A program made the position numbers and the translations under genes. Source: Comamonadaceae bacterium OS-4 (GTDB lineage Bacteria > Pseudomonadota > Gammaproteobacteria > Burkholderiales > Burkholderiaceae_C). From it: 64,000 nucleotides of DNA. Within the stretch, counting starts at the first letter, position 1; every line of letters starts with the position of its first letter. A model generated the notes under the pieces. The model was not told the origin of the DNA. It did not search any database and worked only from the letters and a program-made list of their open reading frames with translations. Positions 53,558-62,604 of the stretch are shown here, piece by piece. Location of the stretch: NCBI GenBank assembly GCA_027924025.1, contig AP026970.1, positions 1,262,501 through 1,326,500 on the forward strand. The letters run 5' to 3'.

Positions 53558-54072
53558 TCCCCGGCTCCTTGGGCCGCTTGGATGAGTAGCAGGCCCGCAG
53601 GGGTGCCTGCAGTCAGGCGCACTTCGCGGCGGCTGTCATCCAGGGTGTGCAAATGCAAGGTGACATCAGCCACCGGCAGCATGCCGGCCGCCTTGTCCGG
53701 CCACTCGGCCAGCTTAAGGCCGGGGCTGGCAAAAATATCGCGGAAGCCGGCCTCCTCCCATTCCCGCGGGTCATTGAACCGGTAAAAGTCAAAGTGCCAG
53801 ATGTTCAGCTCAAGCAGCTCGTAGGGTTCTACCACCGCGTAGGTGGGGCTTTTGATGCGCCCAGTCACCCCCAGCGCTTGCAGCAGGTGGCGCACAAGGG
53901 TTGTTTTTCCGGCACCCAAGTCGCCGTGCAGTGCAATAAATGCGTTAGCAAGCGACGGCGCGCGGGCCCACTGCTGCGCAAAGGCGACGGTGTCGGCTTC
54001 ATCAGCCCATTCCAAGACGATGCTCGGGGCCGCGCTTTCTACAATCGGGTGGTGACGATCAACAGCACTCAA
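53554..54072 (-). CDS. tsaE: tRNA threonylcarbamoyladenosine biosynthesis ATPase TsaE
   Basis: TsaE is needed for t6A37 modification of ANN-decoding tRNAs. It has the P-loop LHGDLGAGKTTLVRHLL (P-loop about 50-57), SPTYAVVEPYE and the HFDFYRF motif. The start is uncertain: all upstream candidates are TTG. A start at 54072 gives 172 residues, nearer the usual length of about 155 than the 197 residues from 54147, which would overlap queG more. It is followed by amiC with a 4-bp overlap, as in the classical tsaE-amiB order. Confidence 0.92.
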   Translation of the reverse strand: MSAVDRHHPIVESAAPSIVLEWADEADTVAFAQQWARAPSLANAFIALHGDLGAGKTTLVRHLLQALGVTGRIKSPTYAVVEPYELLELNIWHFDFYRFNDPREWEEAGFRDIFASPGLKLAEWPDKAAGMLPVADVTLHLHTLDDSRREVRLTAGTPAGLLLIQAAQGAGD

Positions 54073-55197
54073 ATCAAGGCTCAATTCGATGGCGACGAAA
54101 TGGTCGCTCAGATACAGGGCTGGGCCCGGGAACTCGGATTCTCCCAAATTGGCGTGGCCGGTGTGGATTTGTCCTCTGCGGAGGCCGGATTTTTAGCGTG
54201 GTTGTCGCACGGTTTCCACGGTGGCATGGGCTACATGGCGCATCACGGGCTGAAACGCGCCCGTCCGGCCGAGTTGGTGCCCGGCACGGTGAGTGTGATT
54301 ACTGCGCGCATGGACTACCTGCCGCGCGGCACAGAAGACGGCTGGGCCGACGCCGAGCTGGCCCGCTTGCAACGCCCGGGTGAGGGCATTGTGTCGGTCT
54401 ACGCACGTGGCCGGGACTATCACAAGGTTTTGCGCAACCGCCTCCAACAATTGGCCGACCGCATGGCGGCCCATATAGGCCCCTTGGGGTACCGGGTGTT
54501 CACCGACAGCGCGCCGGTGCTGGAGGCTGAGCTTGCCAGTCGCAGCGGGCAGGGCTGGCGCGGCAAACACACTTTGCTGCTCAACCGCGAAGCGGGCTCG
54601 ATGTTTTTTCTCGGCGAGGTGTATCTGGATGTGGCGCTCCCGCCAAGTGCGCCGGTCGAGGCGCACTGTGGCAGTTGCAGCGCCTGTATCAGTGCCTGCC
54701 CTACGCAGGCCATCGTGGCCCCCCACCGTTTGGATGCGCGGCGTTGCGTGTCTTACCTGACCATCGAACACGATGGCTCGATACCGCTCGAGATGCGCCC
54801 CCTTATTGGTAACCGCATTTACGGTTGTGACGACTGCCAGCTGGTGTGCCCCTGGAACAAGTTTGCCAAGCGCAGCACCTTGCCCGACTTTGATGCCCGG
54901 CATGGCCTCACCGGCAGTGCACTGGCAACGCTGATGGACTGGACCGAAGACACCTTTTTGCGCAACACCGAGGGCAGTCCGATCAGGCGCATCGGCCATG
55001 TGCGCTGGCTGCGCAATGTGGCGGTGGCCATGGGCAATGCCCTGCGGGGCAGTGCGCTCTCGGCAACTGAGCGCGCGGTGCTGGTCCAGTCCTTGCAGCG
55101 CTGCATCAGCCACCCAGACCCTCTGGTGCAAGAACATGTGCACTGGGCGCTTCAGTTACCGGCCTCAACCCCAATACTCTCCCAAGTCTTGCCATGA
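54052..55197 (+). CDS. queG: Epoxyqueuosine reductase
   Basis: QueG makes the last step of queuosine synthesis, reducing epoxyqueuosine in tRNA with cobalamin and Fe-S clusters. The two ferredoxin-like cluster motifs CGSCSACISACPTQAI and CDDCQLVCPWNKF are present. The start is uncertain: GTG codons at 54049/54052 or ATG at 54100; I chose 54052 (381 residues), which keeps the usual N-terminal helix. It is divergent from tsaE with overlapping 5' ends. Confidence 0.93.
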   Translation: MTINSTQIKAQFDGDEMVAQIQGWARELGFSQIGVAGVDLSSAEAGFLAWLSHGFHGGMGYMAHHGLKRARPAELVPGTVSVITARMDYLPRGTEDGWADAELARLQRPGEGIVSVYARGRDYHKVLRNRLQQLADRMAAHIGPLGYRVFTDSAPVLEAELASRSGQGWRGKHTLLLNREAGSMFFLGEVYLDVALPPSAPVEAHCGSCSACISACPTQAIVAPHRLDARRCVSYLTIEHDGSIPLEMRPLIGNRIYGCDDCQLVCPWNKFAKRSTLPDFDARHGLTGSALATLMDWTEDTFLRNTEGSPIRRIGHVRWLRNVAVAMGNALRGSALSATERAVLVQSLQRCISHPDPLVQEHVHWALQLPASTPILSQVLP

Positions 55198-55994
55198 CCA
55201 CCTACGACCTGCTCATCATCGATCCGCAAAACGACTTTCTCGACATTGCCGGAGCCGCTTTGCCGGTGCCGGGTGCTAGCGCGGACATGCAGCGCTTGGC
55301 CGATTGGTTGGTGCCCCACGCCGCCCAGGTGCGCAGCATCACCGTCACCCTGGATTCGCACGCCAGCGTGGGCGTTGAGCGCACCACGTTCTGGTTGCAG
55401 TCCAACGGCGAGCCGGTCCCGCCGTTCACGGTGATCACCGCCGCAGACCTGGCTCGCGGCCAATTCAAGCCGCGCAATCCGGCGCTACAGGGCGAGGTGC
55501 AGGCCTATTTGCACGCCCTGGAGGCCACCGGTCAACGCCAGCTGGTGGTCTGGCCGGTGCACTGCGTGCTGGGTACCTGGGGCCACAACATTCACACCGG
55601 CCTGAGCGAGGCGTTGGCCGCTTGGGAGCAGGCGACCGGCCAGATGGTGCACAAGGTGCTCAAGGGCCAGAACCCGCTGACCGAGCAGTACAGCGCCTTC
55701 AAGGCTGAGGTTCCGCGGGCGGACGACGCACGTACCTTGCTGAATCGGCCTTTGGTCCAATCGCTGTCTGCGCAGGGTGCTACGCTTTTGATAGCGGGTG
55801 AGGCCATGAGCCACTGTGTGGCCGCATCGGTATCCGACTTGATGGCGGTCTTGCCCGCCGAGCGTTTGGCGGAGTTGGTGTTGTTGACCGATTGCATGAG
55901 CCCGGTGGCCGGCTTTGAGGCGGCAGCGCAAGACTTTTTAGTCCGCGCCAGTGCGGCAGGCCTGCAGGCGACGACGCTCAACGCCTTGGCTTGA
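55194..55994 (+). CDS. Isochorismatase-family cysteine hydrolase (nicotinamidase-like)
   Basis: The 266-residue protein has the triad of the family: Asp in LLIIDPQNDF (D10), Lys in VHKVLKGQNP and Cys in GEAMSHCVAAS (C208). The N-terminal DPQNDFL and length are like nicotinamidases, but the region between is longer than in PncA, so the substrate is unsure. The ATG overlaps the queG stop by 4 bp. A repeat-like stretch occurs at 55765-55796. Confidence 0.85.
   Translation: MTTYDLLIIDPQNDFLDIAGAALPVPGASADMQRLADWLVPHAAQVRSITVTLDSHASVGVERTTFWLQSNGEPVPPFTVITAADLARGQFKPRNPALQGEVQAYLHALEATGQRQLVVWPVHCVLGTWGHNIHTGLSEALAAWEQATGQMVHKVLKGQNPLTEQYSAFKAEVPRADDARTLLNRPLVQSLSAQGATLLIAGEAMSHCVAASVSDLMAVLPAERLAELVLLTDCMSPVAGFEAAAQDFLVRASAAGLQATTLNALA
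55765..55796 (+). repeat. Repeat-like segment inside the cysteine hydrolase gene
   Basis: TGTCTGCGC ... GTGCT ... TTTTGATAGCG lines up with the inner part of the miaA copy (37453-37484). Here it is read on the opposite strand relative to the host gene, giving SLSAQGATLLIAG. It is a partial copy or chance resemblance. Confidence 0.4.
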
Positions 55995-55995
55995 C

Positions 55996-56997
55996 TCAGC
56001 GCGGCAGGCCGACAAACACGTCCATTGGCGTCCAGGCGGCCGGCAAGCGGATGTTGATGCCTTCCGCAGCACCCTGGCGCTCCAGGAACGCCATGGACGC
56101 CTCAAAGTCGTCCAGAGGGCGGGGCATGGGCTGCATGGGTTGTGTGGAGGGAATCCAGAAATCGTCCCAATGGATGGGGATAACCCGGCGGGCACCCACG
56201 GTGCGCACGGTTTCATTCCAGTAGGCGAGTTTGTGCTCAGCACTGCGCGGGCCCATGGCGCCAATCCCGAGCAGCACCACATCGGCGCGCACACCTTGCA
56301 GCGCGCCGGGTACAAAGCCTGCGGTGCCCGTGATCAGCACGGTGCGGCCCTCGTGCTCTATGTGTATGGCGTAGCTTTGGCCCTCCAGATAGTCGGTGGC
56401 CCGCACCGGGGGCTTTAAGGGCTGCTCAATCACGCCCCCGGTAAACCCGGTGGGGGTGTGCAGCGCGGGGTAGAGCGTGACCGTGAACCGACCAAAGCGG
56501 TAGGGTGTGTGGAGCTGTGCCAGCTTCATGCGATCAGCGGGCAGCCCCCAGCCTTGGCCCACCATGAGGGTAGAGCCGGAACCCATCAACAGGGCGCCGG
56601 TTTGGCGCGCCACTTCGGGCGCGTCCATGGCATGGTCGTAATGCGAGTGCAGGGGAATCACAGCGGCCAAGCGACTCGCACTCCCGGTAATGCCGGCGCG
56701 TTGCAAGCCTTCCGTGATGGCCTGCACGTCGGGCTCCACCTTGCGCAAGAAAACAGTGAGTTTGTCGGGTCGCGAGAAAAATCCGTCCGTCAACAGAGCC
56801 GTCTCGCCGTCGTCCAGCAACACCGTGGCAACGCCCAAAAACCGGACTTGGAGTGGCGCAAGCGGCGCGGGGCCGGTGGGCCAGCGCAAATACTGCACGC
56901 CTTCCATGCCGGGTGGGTGGCTCAGCAGCCAAGCAAGCGCGCTGGCTCCGATTGCCACGCACAGCACCAAGGTGCCAAGGATCCATTTGATACGCAT
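55996..56997 (-). CDS. Metallo-beta-lactamase-fold hydrolase, membrane-anchored
   Basis: The 333-residue protein begins with a membrane helix or uncleaved signal (about 4-26) and carries the zinc motif HSHYDH (H117, H119, D121, H122). The overall pattern (RFLGVATVLLDDGETALLTDG, then IPIHWDDFW) matches the UlaG/NAPE-PLD-like beta-lactamase-fold hydrolases rather than antibiotic beta-lactamases. Substrate unknown. It is convergent with the cysteine hydrolase, 1 bp apart. Confidence 0.87.
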   Translation of the reverse strand: MRIKWILGTLVLCVAIGASALAWLLSHPPGMEGVQYLRWPTGPAPLAPLQVRFLGVATVLLDDGETALLTDGFFSRPDKLTVFLRKVEPDVQAITEGLQRAGITGSASRLAAVIPLHSHYDHAMDAPEVARQTGALLMGSGSTLMVGQGWGLPADRMKLAQLHTPYRFGRFTVTLYPALHTPTGFTGGVIEQPLKPPVRATDYLEGQSYAIHIEHEGRTVLITGTAGFVPGALQGVRADVVLLGIGAMGPRSAEHKLAYWNETVRTVGARRVIPIHWDDFWIPSTQPMQPMPRPLDDFEASMAFLERQGAAEGINIRLPAAWTPMDVFVGLPR

Positions 56998-57029
56998 ACG
57001 CCCAGTCTAGGCGCTCAGCGCGGGTCCGG

Positions 57030-57146
57030 CTATCGGGTATTGCGCTTCAAGGCCCACCATTCCAACGCGCCTTGTAAAACAGCCATCGTCAGCGCCAACC
57101 CTTGGAGGGCCCGGCGACGCATCGCAGGGGTACCGCGCCGCGTCAT
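57030..57146 (-). CDS. Candidate micro-protein B (38 residues)
   Basis: A small reading frame encodes a basic N-terminus (MTRRGTPAMRRRALQG), a hydrophobic stretch (LALTMAVLQGALEWWAL) and a basic end (KRNTR), like a single-pass membrane peptide. Its ATG overlaps the stop of candidate A (ATGA). I do not recognise a family, and coding status rests on the coupling to A. Confidence 0.35.
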   Translation of the reverse strand: MTRRGTPAMRRRALQGLALTMAVLQGALEWWALKRNTR

Positions 57147-57232
57147 ACCTCGATCAACGCGATGGGGGTTAGCCACTCATCGTCGAACAATTCATCCAAC
57201 AGTCGTTGCAAGCCCAGCAGTTTGAGGATCAT
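57143..57232 (-). CDS. Candidate micro-protein A (29 residues)
   Basis: The frame begins with ATG at 57232, preceded at proper spacing by GGGAG, and encodes MILKLLGLQRLLDELFDDE followed by WLTPIALIEV. The peptide is an amphipathic, acidic helix. It lies in the only gene-free stretch over 300 bases (56998-57367). The SD and the 4-bp overlap with candidate B argue that the pair is translated. Nothing is known of function. Confidence 0.4.
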   Translation of the reverse strand: MILKLLGLQRLLDELFDDEWLTPIALIEV

Positions 57233-57367
57233 GACAGCTCCCGGTTACGTTTTGCTGAAATGAATTTAGGTCTTTTGTGTGACGCTTTGATGGCAGTGTG
57301 GTGGACGCGCCGCAGGGCTTTGAAAGCGTGTCTTGGGCCGCTAAGCTCGTGAGTAACAGGAGACTTT

Positions 57368-58381
57368 GTGCCATCCACCAACTTGCCCGCGCTGGCAGAA
57401 CTCGACCGGATATTGCAGCTTGCAGGTGACCGCGTGGAGGTGCGTGTGATGCACCAAGTCGCATCCGAGAGTGGGGCCTTGCCGGTCTATGCGATTGCCA
57501 TGGGGAACCCGTCCCTCGAGGTGCCCGCCATCGGCTTTTTTGGCGGGGTGCATGGGCTGGAGCGCATTGGTACCGAGGTGGTGCTCGCCTTTCTGGCCAG
57601 TTTGGTCCAGCGCATGGCGTGGGACCATACCTTGCACCAGCAATTGCAAACCATGCGCATGGTGTTCATGCCCTTGGTCAATCCGGGGGGCATGTTGCGG
57701 GGCACGCGGGCCAACCCCGCAGGTGTTGACCTGATGCGCAATGCTCCGATCGACGCCTTGGAGCCGGTGCCCGCATGGGTGGGTGGCCAGCGTGTCAGTG
57801 CAAAGCTGCCGTGGTACCGCGGAGCGCTCTCTGCGCCCATGCAGCCCGAAGCCCAGGCGCTGTGCGATGTGGTGGAGTCTGAGCTGACGCACCGCGCATT
57901 CAGCATCTCCATCGACTGCCATTCCGGCTTCGGGGTGCGGGACCGCCTGTGGTTTCCCTATGCGCACACGCGCCAGCCCATTACCCATCTGGCAGAAATG
58001 TATGTGCTGCAGCGCATGTACCGGCAGAGTTACAGCCACCACCCCTATGTGTTTGAGCCGCAGAGTCTGCAATACCTGACCCATGGCGATTTGTGGGACC
58101 ACTTGCATACCCGGCTGGAAGATCCCGTCCGGCAGGTGTTCCTGCCTTTGACACTTGAGATGGGTTCCTGGCTTTGGATCAAAAAGAATCCCCGGCAACT
58201 CTTCAGCCGCTTCGGGATTTTTAATCCGCTGATCGGGCACCGCCAGGAGCGGGTCTTGCGGCGCCATATGGCGCTGTTGGATTTCGTCTCGCGGGCCGCC
58301 TGCAGCGCGCCGAGCTGGTTGCCCCAAGGCAGCTACCGCCATGCAATGCACGCCGAGGCCTTGCAGCGCTGGTACGAGTAA
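57368..58381 (+). CDS. M14-type zinc carboxypeptidase-like protein
   Basis: The 337-residue protein has the M14 zinc motif in GGVHGLERIG (H62, E65), a further zinc His in DCHSGFG and a catalytic-type Glu in LPLTLEMGSW. This matches the M14/succinylglutamate desuccinylase-like fold that cuts peptide or amide ends; the substrate is not known. It starts with GTG at 57368 after AGGAGA (57359-57364) and lacks a signal peptide, so it is cytoplasmic. Confidence 0.82.
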   Translation: MPSTNLPALAELDRILQLAGDRVEVRVMHQVASESGALPVYAIAMGNPSLEVPAIGFFGGVHGLERIGTEVVLAFLASLVQRMAWDHTLHQQLQTMRMVFMPLVNPGGMLRGTRANPAGVDLMRNAPIDALEPVPAWVGGQRVSAKLPWYRGALSAPMQPEAQALCDVVESELTHRAFSISIDCHSGFGVRDRLWFPYAHTRQPITHLAEMYVLQRMYRQSYSHHPYVFEPQSLQYLTHGDLWDHLHTRLEDPVRQVFLPLTLEMGSWLWIKKNPRQLFSRFGIFNPLIGHRQERVLRRHMALLDFVSRAACSAPSWLPQGSYRHAMHAEALQRWYE

Positions 58382-58383
58382 GC

Positions 58384-59307
58384 TTACAGCCCGCGCAACA
58401 CCCCCAGAGCAAACGGCAAACTCACAACGCCCAGCAGGGTGGAGAGCGTCACCAGGCCCGCCACATAGGCGCCGTCATAGCCCATGCGTGCCGCCAATAC
58501 GTAGCAGCTAGAGGCGGTGGGCAAGGCGGAAAACGCCAGCAAAATCGTGGTCTGTGTTGGGTCCAGGCCGAAGAGCTTGGACACCCCCCACGCCATGACA
58601 GGGGTAATGACATGGCGGATGGCCAGCACCGCCACTGCCAAGGTCTTGGCCCGTGCCAAGGCGCCGAATTGCATGCCCGCGCCGGCCGCCATCAGGCCCA
58701 TCGCCAGAGAGGCTGCGCCCAAGCGGGTCACCGTGGGCTCCAGCCATACCGGCATTTGAAAGCCCAGCAGGTTGCTGATCAGCCCCCCGACCGTTGCAAT
58801 GATGAGCGGGTTACGGACCAGCTCACTGAGAAAACTCCGTTGGGCATGCCGCGCCATCGGCCACACCGCCGCCACATTGAACAATGGCACACAGACCCCA
58901 ATCAACACCGCAATCAGCTGCAGGCCCTGTGGGCCCGCCAAGCGCTCAGCAATCGCCAGCCCAATAAAGGAGTTGAAGCGGAAGGCGATTTGCGCACTCG
59001 CTGCGTGGTCCGGGCCGCTGATATAGCGCCGCAACACCGGCAGGTGGGGCAATGCATAAGCCAGGCCAATGGCCGCAAACCCGAGTGCCCAGCCTGCGCC
59101 CATCAGCCGCGAGGCGACTTGCAGATCCAGCGGACTTTTGACGATGGAGTGAAACAACAGAACCGGAAACAGCAGGTAGTACACCAAAGCCTCGACCTTC
59201 TCCCACAGGGGGCGGTTGAGCTGGGTGTAGCGGCAGACCAGATAGCCGAGGAGGATGAGCGAAAAGTCGGGGAAAAGGAGCTGGGCGTAATTCACGCGGG
59301 AGAGCAT
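58384..59307 (-). CDS. AEC-family transporter
   Basis: The 307-residue protein has about ten membrane spans. The pattern (LILLGYLVCRYTQLNRPLWE at the start, IAFRFNSFIGLAIAERL near residue 105, FSALPTASSCYVLAARMGYD near 270) is that of the auxin efflux carrier family, which exports malonate, malate or similar acids in bacteria. Its end abuts the M14-like gene (2-bp gap, convergent). Confidence 0.92.
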   Translation of the reverse strand: MLSRVNYAQLLFPDFSLILLGYLVCRYTQLNRPLWEKVEALVYYLLFPVLLFHSIVKSPLDLQVASRLMGAGWALGFAAIGLAYALPHLPVLRRYISGPDHAASAQIAFRFNSFIGLAIAERLAGPQGLQLIAVLIGVCVPLFNVAAVWPMARHAQRSFLSELVRNPLIIATVGGLISNLLGFQMPVWLEPTVTRLGAASLAMGLMAAGAGMQFGALARAKTLAVAVLAIRHVITPVMAWGVSKLFGLDPTQTTILLAFSALPTASSCYVLAARMGYDGAYVAGLVTLSTLLGVVSLPFALGVLRGL

Positions 59308-59415
59308 ATCAGCAGCCTAATGGTTCCACCGCATAGACCCGGGCCCTTGTGTCGCAGTACCATCGCGGCAGAGCACACTCGCCGGGTTTGCTTGGCTTCT
59401 TTATATGGAGACTAC

Positions 59416-60381
59416 ATGTTGAAACGTCGTTTGATTCTGGCCTGCAGCCTGGTGGCTGTATCCGGTGTGAGCATGGCCCAGACCTACCCCAATAAATTGA
59501 TCAAGTTGCAGGTGCCGTTTGCTCCCGGCGGCACTACCGACATCATTGCCCGCATCATTGCCGACCCGCTGGGCAAAGTGCTGGGCCAGAGCGTCATTGT
59601 GGAAAACAAGGCTGGTGGCGGCGGTGTAGTCGGTGCCAACGAAACCGCCAAATCCACACCCGATGGTTACTCGCTGGGTATTGCCACCGTGTCTACGGTG
59701 GCTGCAAACCCTGCTATTAATCCGAAAAACCCCTACAACCCGCTCACCGATTTCTCGCCCATCATCAACATCGCGGCCACGCCCAATGTGATCGCGGTGC
59801 ACCCCACGTTTCCAGCCAAAGATTACAAGGCGTTTTTGGCTGAGATCAAGAAAAATCCTGGCAAGTATTCCTATGCATCTTCGGGCACCGGTGGCATTGG
59901 CCACATGCAGACGGAGTTGTTCAAGAGCTTGACCGGCGCTTTCATTACCCACATTCCCTACCGTGGTGCAGGCCCGGCACTGAATGACACCGTGGGAGGG
60001 CAAGTGCCCCTGATTTTCGACAATCTGCCATCCGCATTGCCGTTTATCAATTCCAACAAGTTGGTCCCCATTGTGGTGGCCGCGCCCCAGCGATTGAGCC
60101 AGTTGCCCAACGTGCCCACCTTCAAAGAAGTGGGGCTGGAGCCTGTGAACCGCATGGCGTTTTATGGCATCTACGGCCCCAAAGGCCTGCCCAAAGACGT
60201 GGTCGACAAAATCAATGCTGGCGTGCGCAAAGTTCTGGAGGACCCAGCGGTGCGCAAACGCATTGAGGACACCGGCTCCCTGGTGGTGGGCAATTCACCC
60301 GAGCAGTTTGCAGAACAAATCAAGGCGGAGTTTGAGGTCTACAAAAAGGTCGTGGACTCTGCCAAGCTGCGTCTGGATTGA
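59416..60381 (+). CDS. Bug-family (TctC) tripartite tricarboxylate transporter binding protein
   Basis: The 321-residue protein has a signal peptide (about 1-21, ending SMAQ) and Bug signatures: IKLQVPFAPGGTTDIIARII near residue 29, VENKAGGGGVVGANETAKS, and HIPYRGAGPALNDTVGGQV. Bug proteins bind carboxylates; no TctAB permease is adjacent, which is common in Burkholderiales. ATG at 59416 follows GGAG; an in-frame extension upstream runs antisense through the AEC gene and is not used. Confidence 0.94.
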   Translation: MLKRRLILACSLVAVSGVSMAQTYPNKLIKLQVPFAPGGTTDIIARIIADPLGKVLGQSVIVENKAGGGGVVGANETAKSTPDGYSLGIATVSTVAANPAINPKNPYNPLTDFSPIINIAATPNVIAVHPTFPAKDYKAFLAEIKKNPGKYSYASSGTGGIGHMQTELFKSLTGAFITHIPYRGAGPALNDTVGGQVPLIFDNLPSALPFINSNKLVPIVVAAPQRLSQLPNVPTFKEVGLEPVNRMAFYGIYGPKGLPKDVVDKINAGVRKVLEDPAVRKRIEDTGSLVVGNSPEQFAEQIKAEFEVYKKVVDSAKLRLD

Positions 60382-60383
60382 TC

Positions 60384-61277
60384 ATGGAGGACACCGCATC
60401 GGTGGATGCATTCATCGATGCGTTGTGGCTCGAAGAGGGCCTCTCCAAGAACACCTTGGAAGCCTACCGGCGTGATCTCCGCTTGTTTGCGGCCTCGCTC
60501 CAGGGGCGGCCGTTGGTGCAAACCCAAGAGCACGATGTGCAGGCCTATTTTGCGGCCCGGCATGCTGAAACCAAGGCGACCACGGCTAACCGGCGGCTGA
60601 CTGTTTTCAAGCGCTACTTTCGCTGGGCTTTACGCGAAAAGCATATTGCCCAAGACCCAACCCTCAAGCTGCAGGCGGCCAAGCAGGCGCTGCGGGTTCC
60701 CAAAACTCTGAGCGAAGCGCAAGTGGAAGCGCTTTTGAATGCGCCGGACACCGGTGAGGCACTGGGCATCCGGGACAAGACCATGTTGGAGCTGATGTAC
60801 GCCAGCGGTCTGCGCGTGAGCGAGCTGGTGGCTCTGCGCATGACGCAGCTCGGGCTCAATGAGGGTGTCCTGCGGGTCGTGGGCAAGGGCTCCAAAGAGC
60901 GTTTGGTGCCTTTTGGTGAGGTAGCGGGGCTCTGGTTGCAGCGTTACCTGAAAGGGCCGCGCGCAGAGCTTTTGGCCGGACGACAAAGCGAAGATGTGTT
61001 TGTGACTGTGCGTGGCGCCAAGGCGGGCAGCGCCATGTCACGCATCATGTTTTGGGGGCTCGTGAAGCGCTATGCGCTGATGGCAGGTATCCGCAGCCCG
61101 ATGTCACCCCACACCTTGCGGCATGCATTTGCCACCCATTTGCTCAACCATGGGGCGGATCTGCGCGCTGTGCAGATGCTTCTGGGCCATGCCGACATTT
61201 CCACCACGACCATTTACACCCATGTGGCCCGGGATCGCTTGGCTGCGCTGCACGCGCAGCACCATCCTCGCGGGTAG
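60384..61277 (+). CDS. xerD: Tyrosine site-specific recombinase XerD
   Basis: The 297-residue recombinase resolves chromosome dimers at dif with XerC. It has a SAM-like N-terminal core-binding domain and the full catalytic set: R144 (ASGLRVSEL), K168 (GKGSKER), H243 and R246 (HTLRHAFATHLL), H269 (LGHADISTTTIYTH) and Tyr278. XerD is preferred over XerC for length and the SGLRVSELVALRM pattern. The ATG at 60384 is 2 bp after the preceding stop; a TTG at 60378 is possible. Confidence 0.93.
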   Translation: MEDTASVDAFIDALWLEEGLSKNTLEAYRRDLRLFAASLQGRPLVQTQEHDVQAYFAARHAETKATTANRRLTVFKRYFRWALREKHIAQDPTLKLQAAKQALRVPKTLSEAQVEALLNAPDTGEALGIRDKTMLELMYASGLRVSELVALRMTQLGLNEGVLRVVGKGSKERLVPFGEVAGLWLQRYLKGPRAELLAGRQSEDVFVTVRGAKAGSAMSRIMFWGLVKRYALMAGIRSPMSPHTLRHAFATHLLNHGADLRAVQMLLGHADISTTTIYTHVARDRLAALHAQHHPRG

Positions 61278-61311
61278 TGGCTCGGGGAGCCCGGCGTGGG
61301 CGTGGTCCCGC

Positions 61312-62562
61312 TCAGGTCTCACCCAATGTTTCTGCCCAGGCCAAGGCTTGCAAATGTGCCCAGTTGATTTGCTTTTCTGTCAGTTGCAAGGCCTGGGCAC
61401 TCTGGGCAAAGGCCTCGTCATCGCCTGATTCGCAAGCGAGGGTGAGCGTGAGGTAGTGCGCAAGGGGCCCGCTCCGGTGGAGCAAAGCCTGCGTCACACT
61501 ATCCGGCAGGGTGAGGTTGGCCAACGCGGTCTCGAGCGGCATACCCAGCATGCTGTCGAGTAAGGAGAAGATACCCACGACAAACGCGTGGTCGCAGTCA
61601 TCGGCGGGGAGGGCCTCTGCCGCCAGCAATTCCATCAAGCGACCGCGAACCACCGCGGTGGTCCCGATAGCAGGCGCCGCGCCGCTCAGTGTGGATGTGG
61701 TCAGCAACAAGGCGGCCCATTTGAAGAGTCGTTGCAATCCCAGCAGCATGACTGCGTGCTTGAAAGAAGAAACCTCGGTCCGGAGGCCGAATCCTGCAGA
61801 GTTGATAAAGCGCAGCAAGTTAAAAGACAGGGTTGGGTCACGCTTCAAGACTTCTTCAATCTCTGCGGTACTGGCCTGCTTGCGAACCAGGTTGATCAGT
61901 TGCAGGATTGTGGCCTGACCGGGGCGCATGCTATGCCCTTCAACCAGGGTGGCTTGGGAGAACCAGTCGCCCTGAAACAAGCCAACTCCCAGTTCTTTGA
62001 GTTGAAGGTACTGCGCTTGGCTCGATACTTTTTCAGCGACGAGGTGGGCTGGGGTTTTCGCTTGCGCCAAGCGGATGAACGAGTTCATGGTCGCAGACTT
62101 CAAAACGACCGTGTCGAACTTGATATAGGCGGCCAAAGGTAGCCAGTCTTCGTAAGGCTGCGTCAACACGGAATAGTCAAACGCCAGCCGAAAACCGCGC
62201 GCGTGCAGGGCTCGCAAGGTCGGGAGTCGCAGCTGGATTTGATCTACTTGGGACAGCGGCACAGCCGGAATTTGTAGAACATAGTGTTCCGGCGCAATCA
62301 AGTCGACATGGCCCGCTGCGAGGCTGTCGAGCGTGCAATTGACAAAGAGCAGGGCCTTGCCAACGAGCGTTTCACTCTCGGCCATCGAGAGTAAGTTAAA
62401 CAGCATCTGGGCATCGGATGACGCCGTGTGCTCACCCTTTTGGACGCTGCGATTGAACAGTTCATACCCAACCACGGCTTGGTTCTTGTCGACGATCGCT
62501 TGCCGGGCAATCGAGGCAGAGGTGGCGCCAGTGTTGGCAAAGGCATTTTCGTTGGGGTACAT
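61312..62562 (-). CDS. EAL-like/HDOD signalling protein (YuxH type)
   Basis: The 416-residue protein has an N-terminal degenerate EAL domain (about 15-200), where the EAL signature is replaced by GYELFNRS and catalytic acids are missing, and a C-terminal HDOD domain (about 205-400; LINLVRKQASTAEIEEVLK, then INSAGFGLRTEVSSFKHAVM). Proteins of this layout probably act through protein contacts rather than c-di-GMP hydrolysis. Start is the ATG at 62562 (a TTG precedes). It is convergent with xerD. Confidence 0.9.
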   Translation of the reverse strand: MYPNENAFANTGATSASIARQAIVDKNQAVVGYELFNRSVQKGEHTASSDAQMLFNLLSMAESETLVGKALLFVNCTLDSLAAGHVDLIAPEHYVLQIPAVPLSQVDQIQLRLPTLRALHARGFRLAFDYSVLTQPYEDWLPLAAYIKFDTVVLKSATMNSFIRLAQAKTPAHLVAEKVSSQAQYLQLKELGVGLFQGDWFSQATLVEGHSMRPGQATILQLINLVRKQASTAEIEEVLKRDPTLSFNLLRFINSAGFGLRTEVSSFKHAVMLLGLQRLFKWAALLLTTSTLSGAAPAIGTTAVVRGRLMELLAAEALPADDCDHAFVVGIFSLLDSMLGMPLETALANLTLPDSVTQALLHRSGPLAHYLTLTLACESGDDEAFAQSAQALQLTEKQINWAHLQALAWAETLGET

Positions 62563-62604
62563 CAAGCAGCCGGAGAGCCGGCACAGAAAATAGTTGGTTC
62601 GATT

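Noticed and set aside
58612..59415. Upstream extension of the Bug-family gene by 268 codons
   Set aside because: It is antisense to the AEC transporter gene. The signal peptide at 59416 marks the real start.
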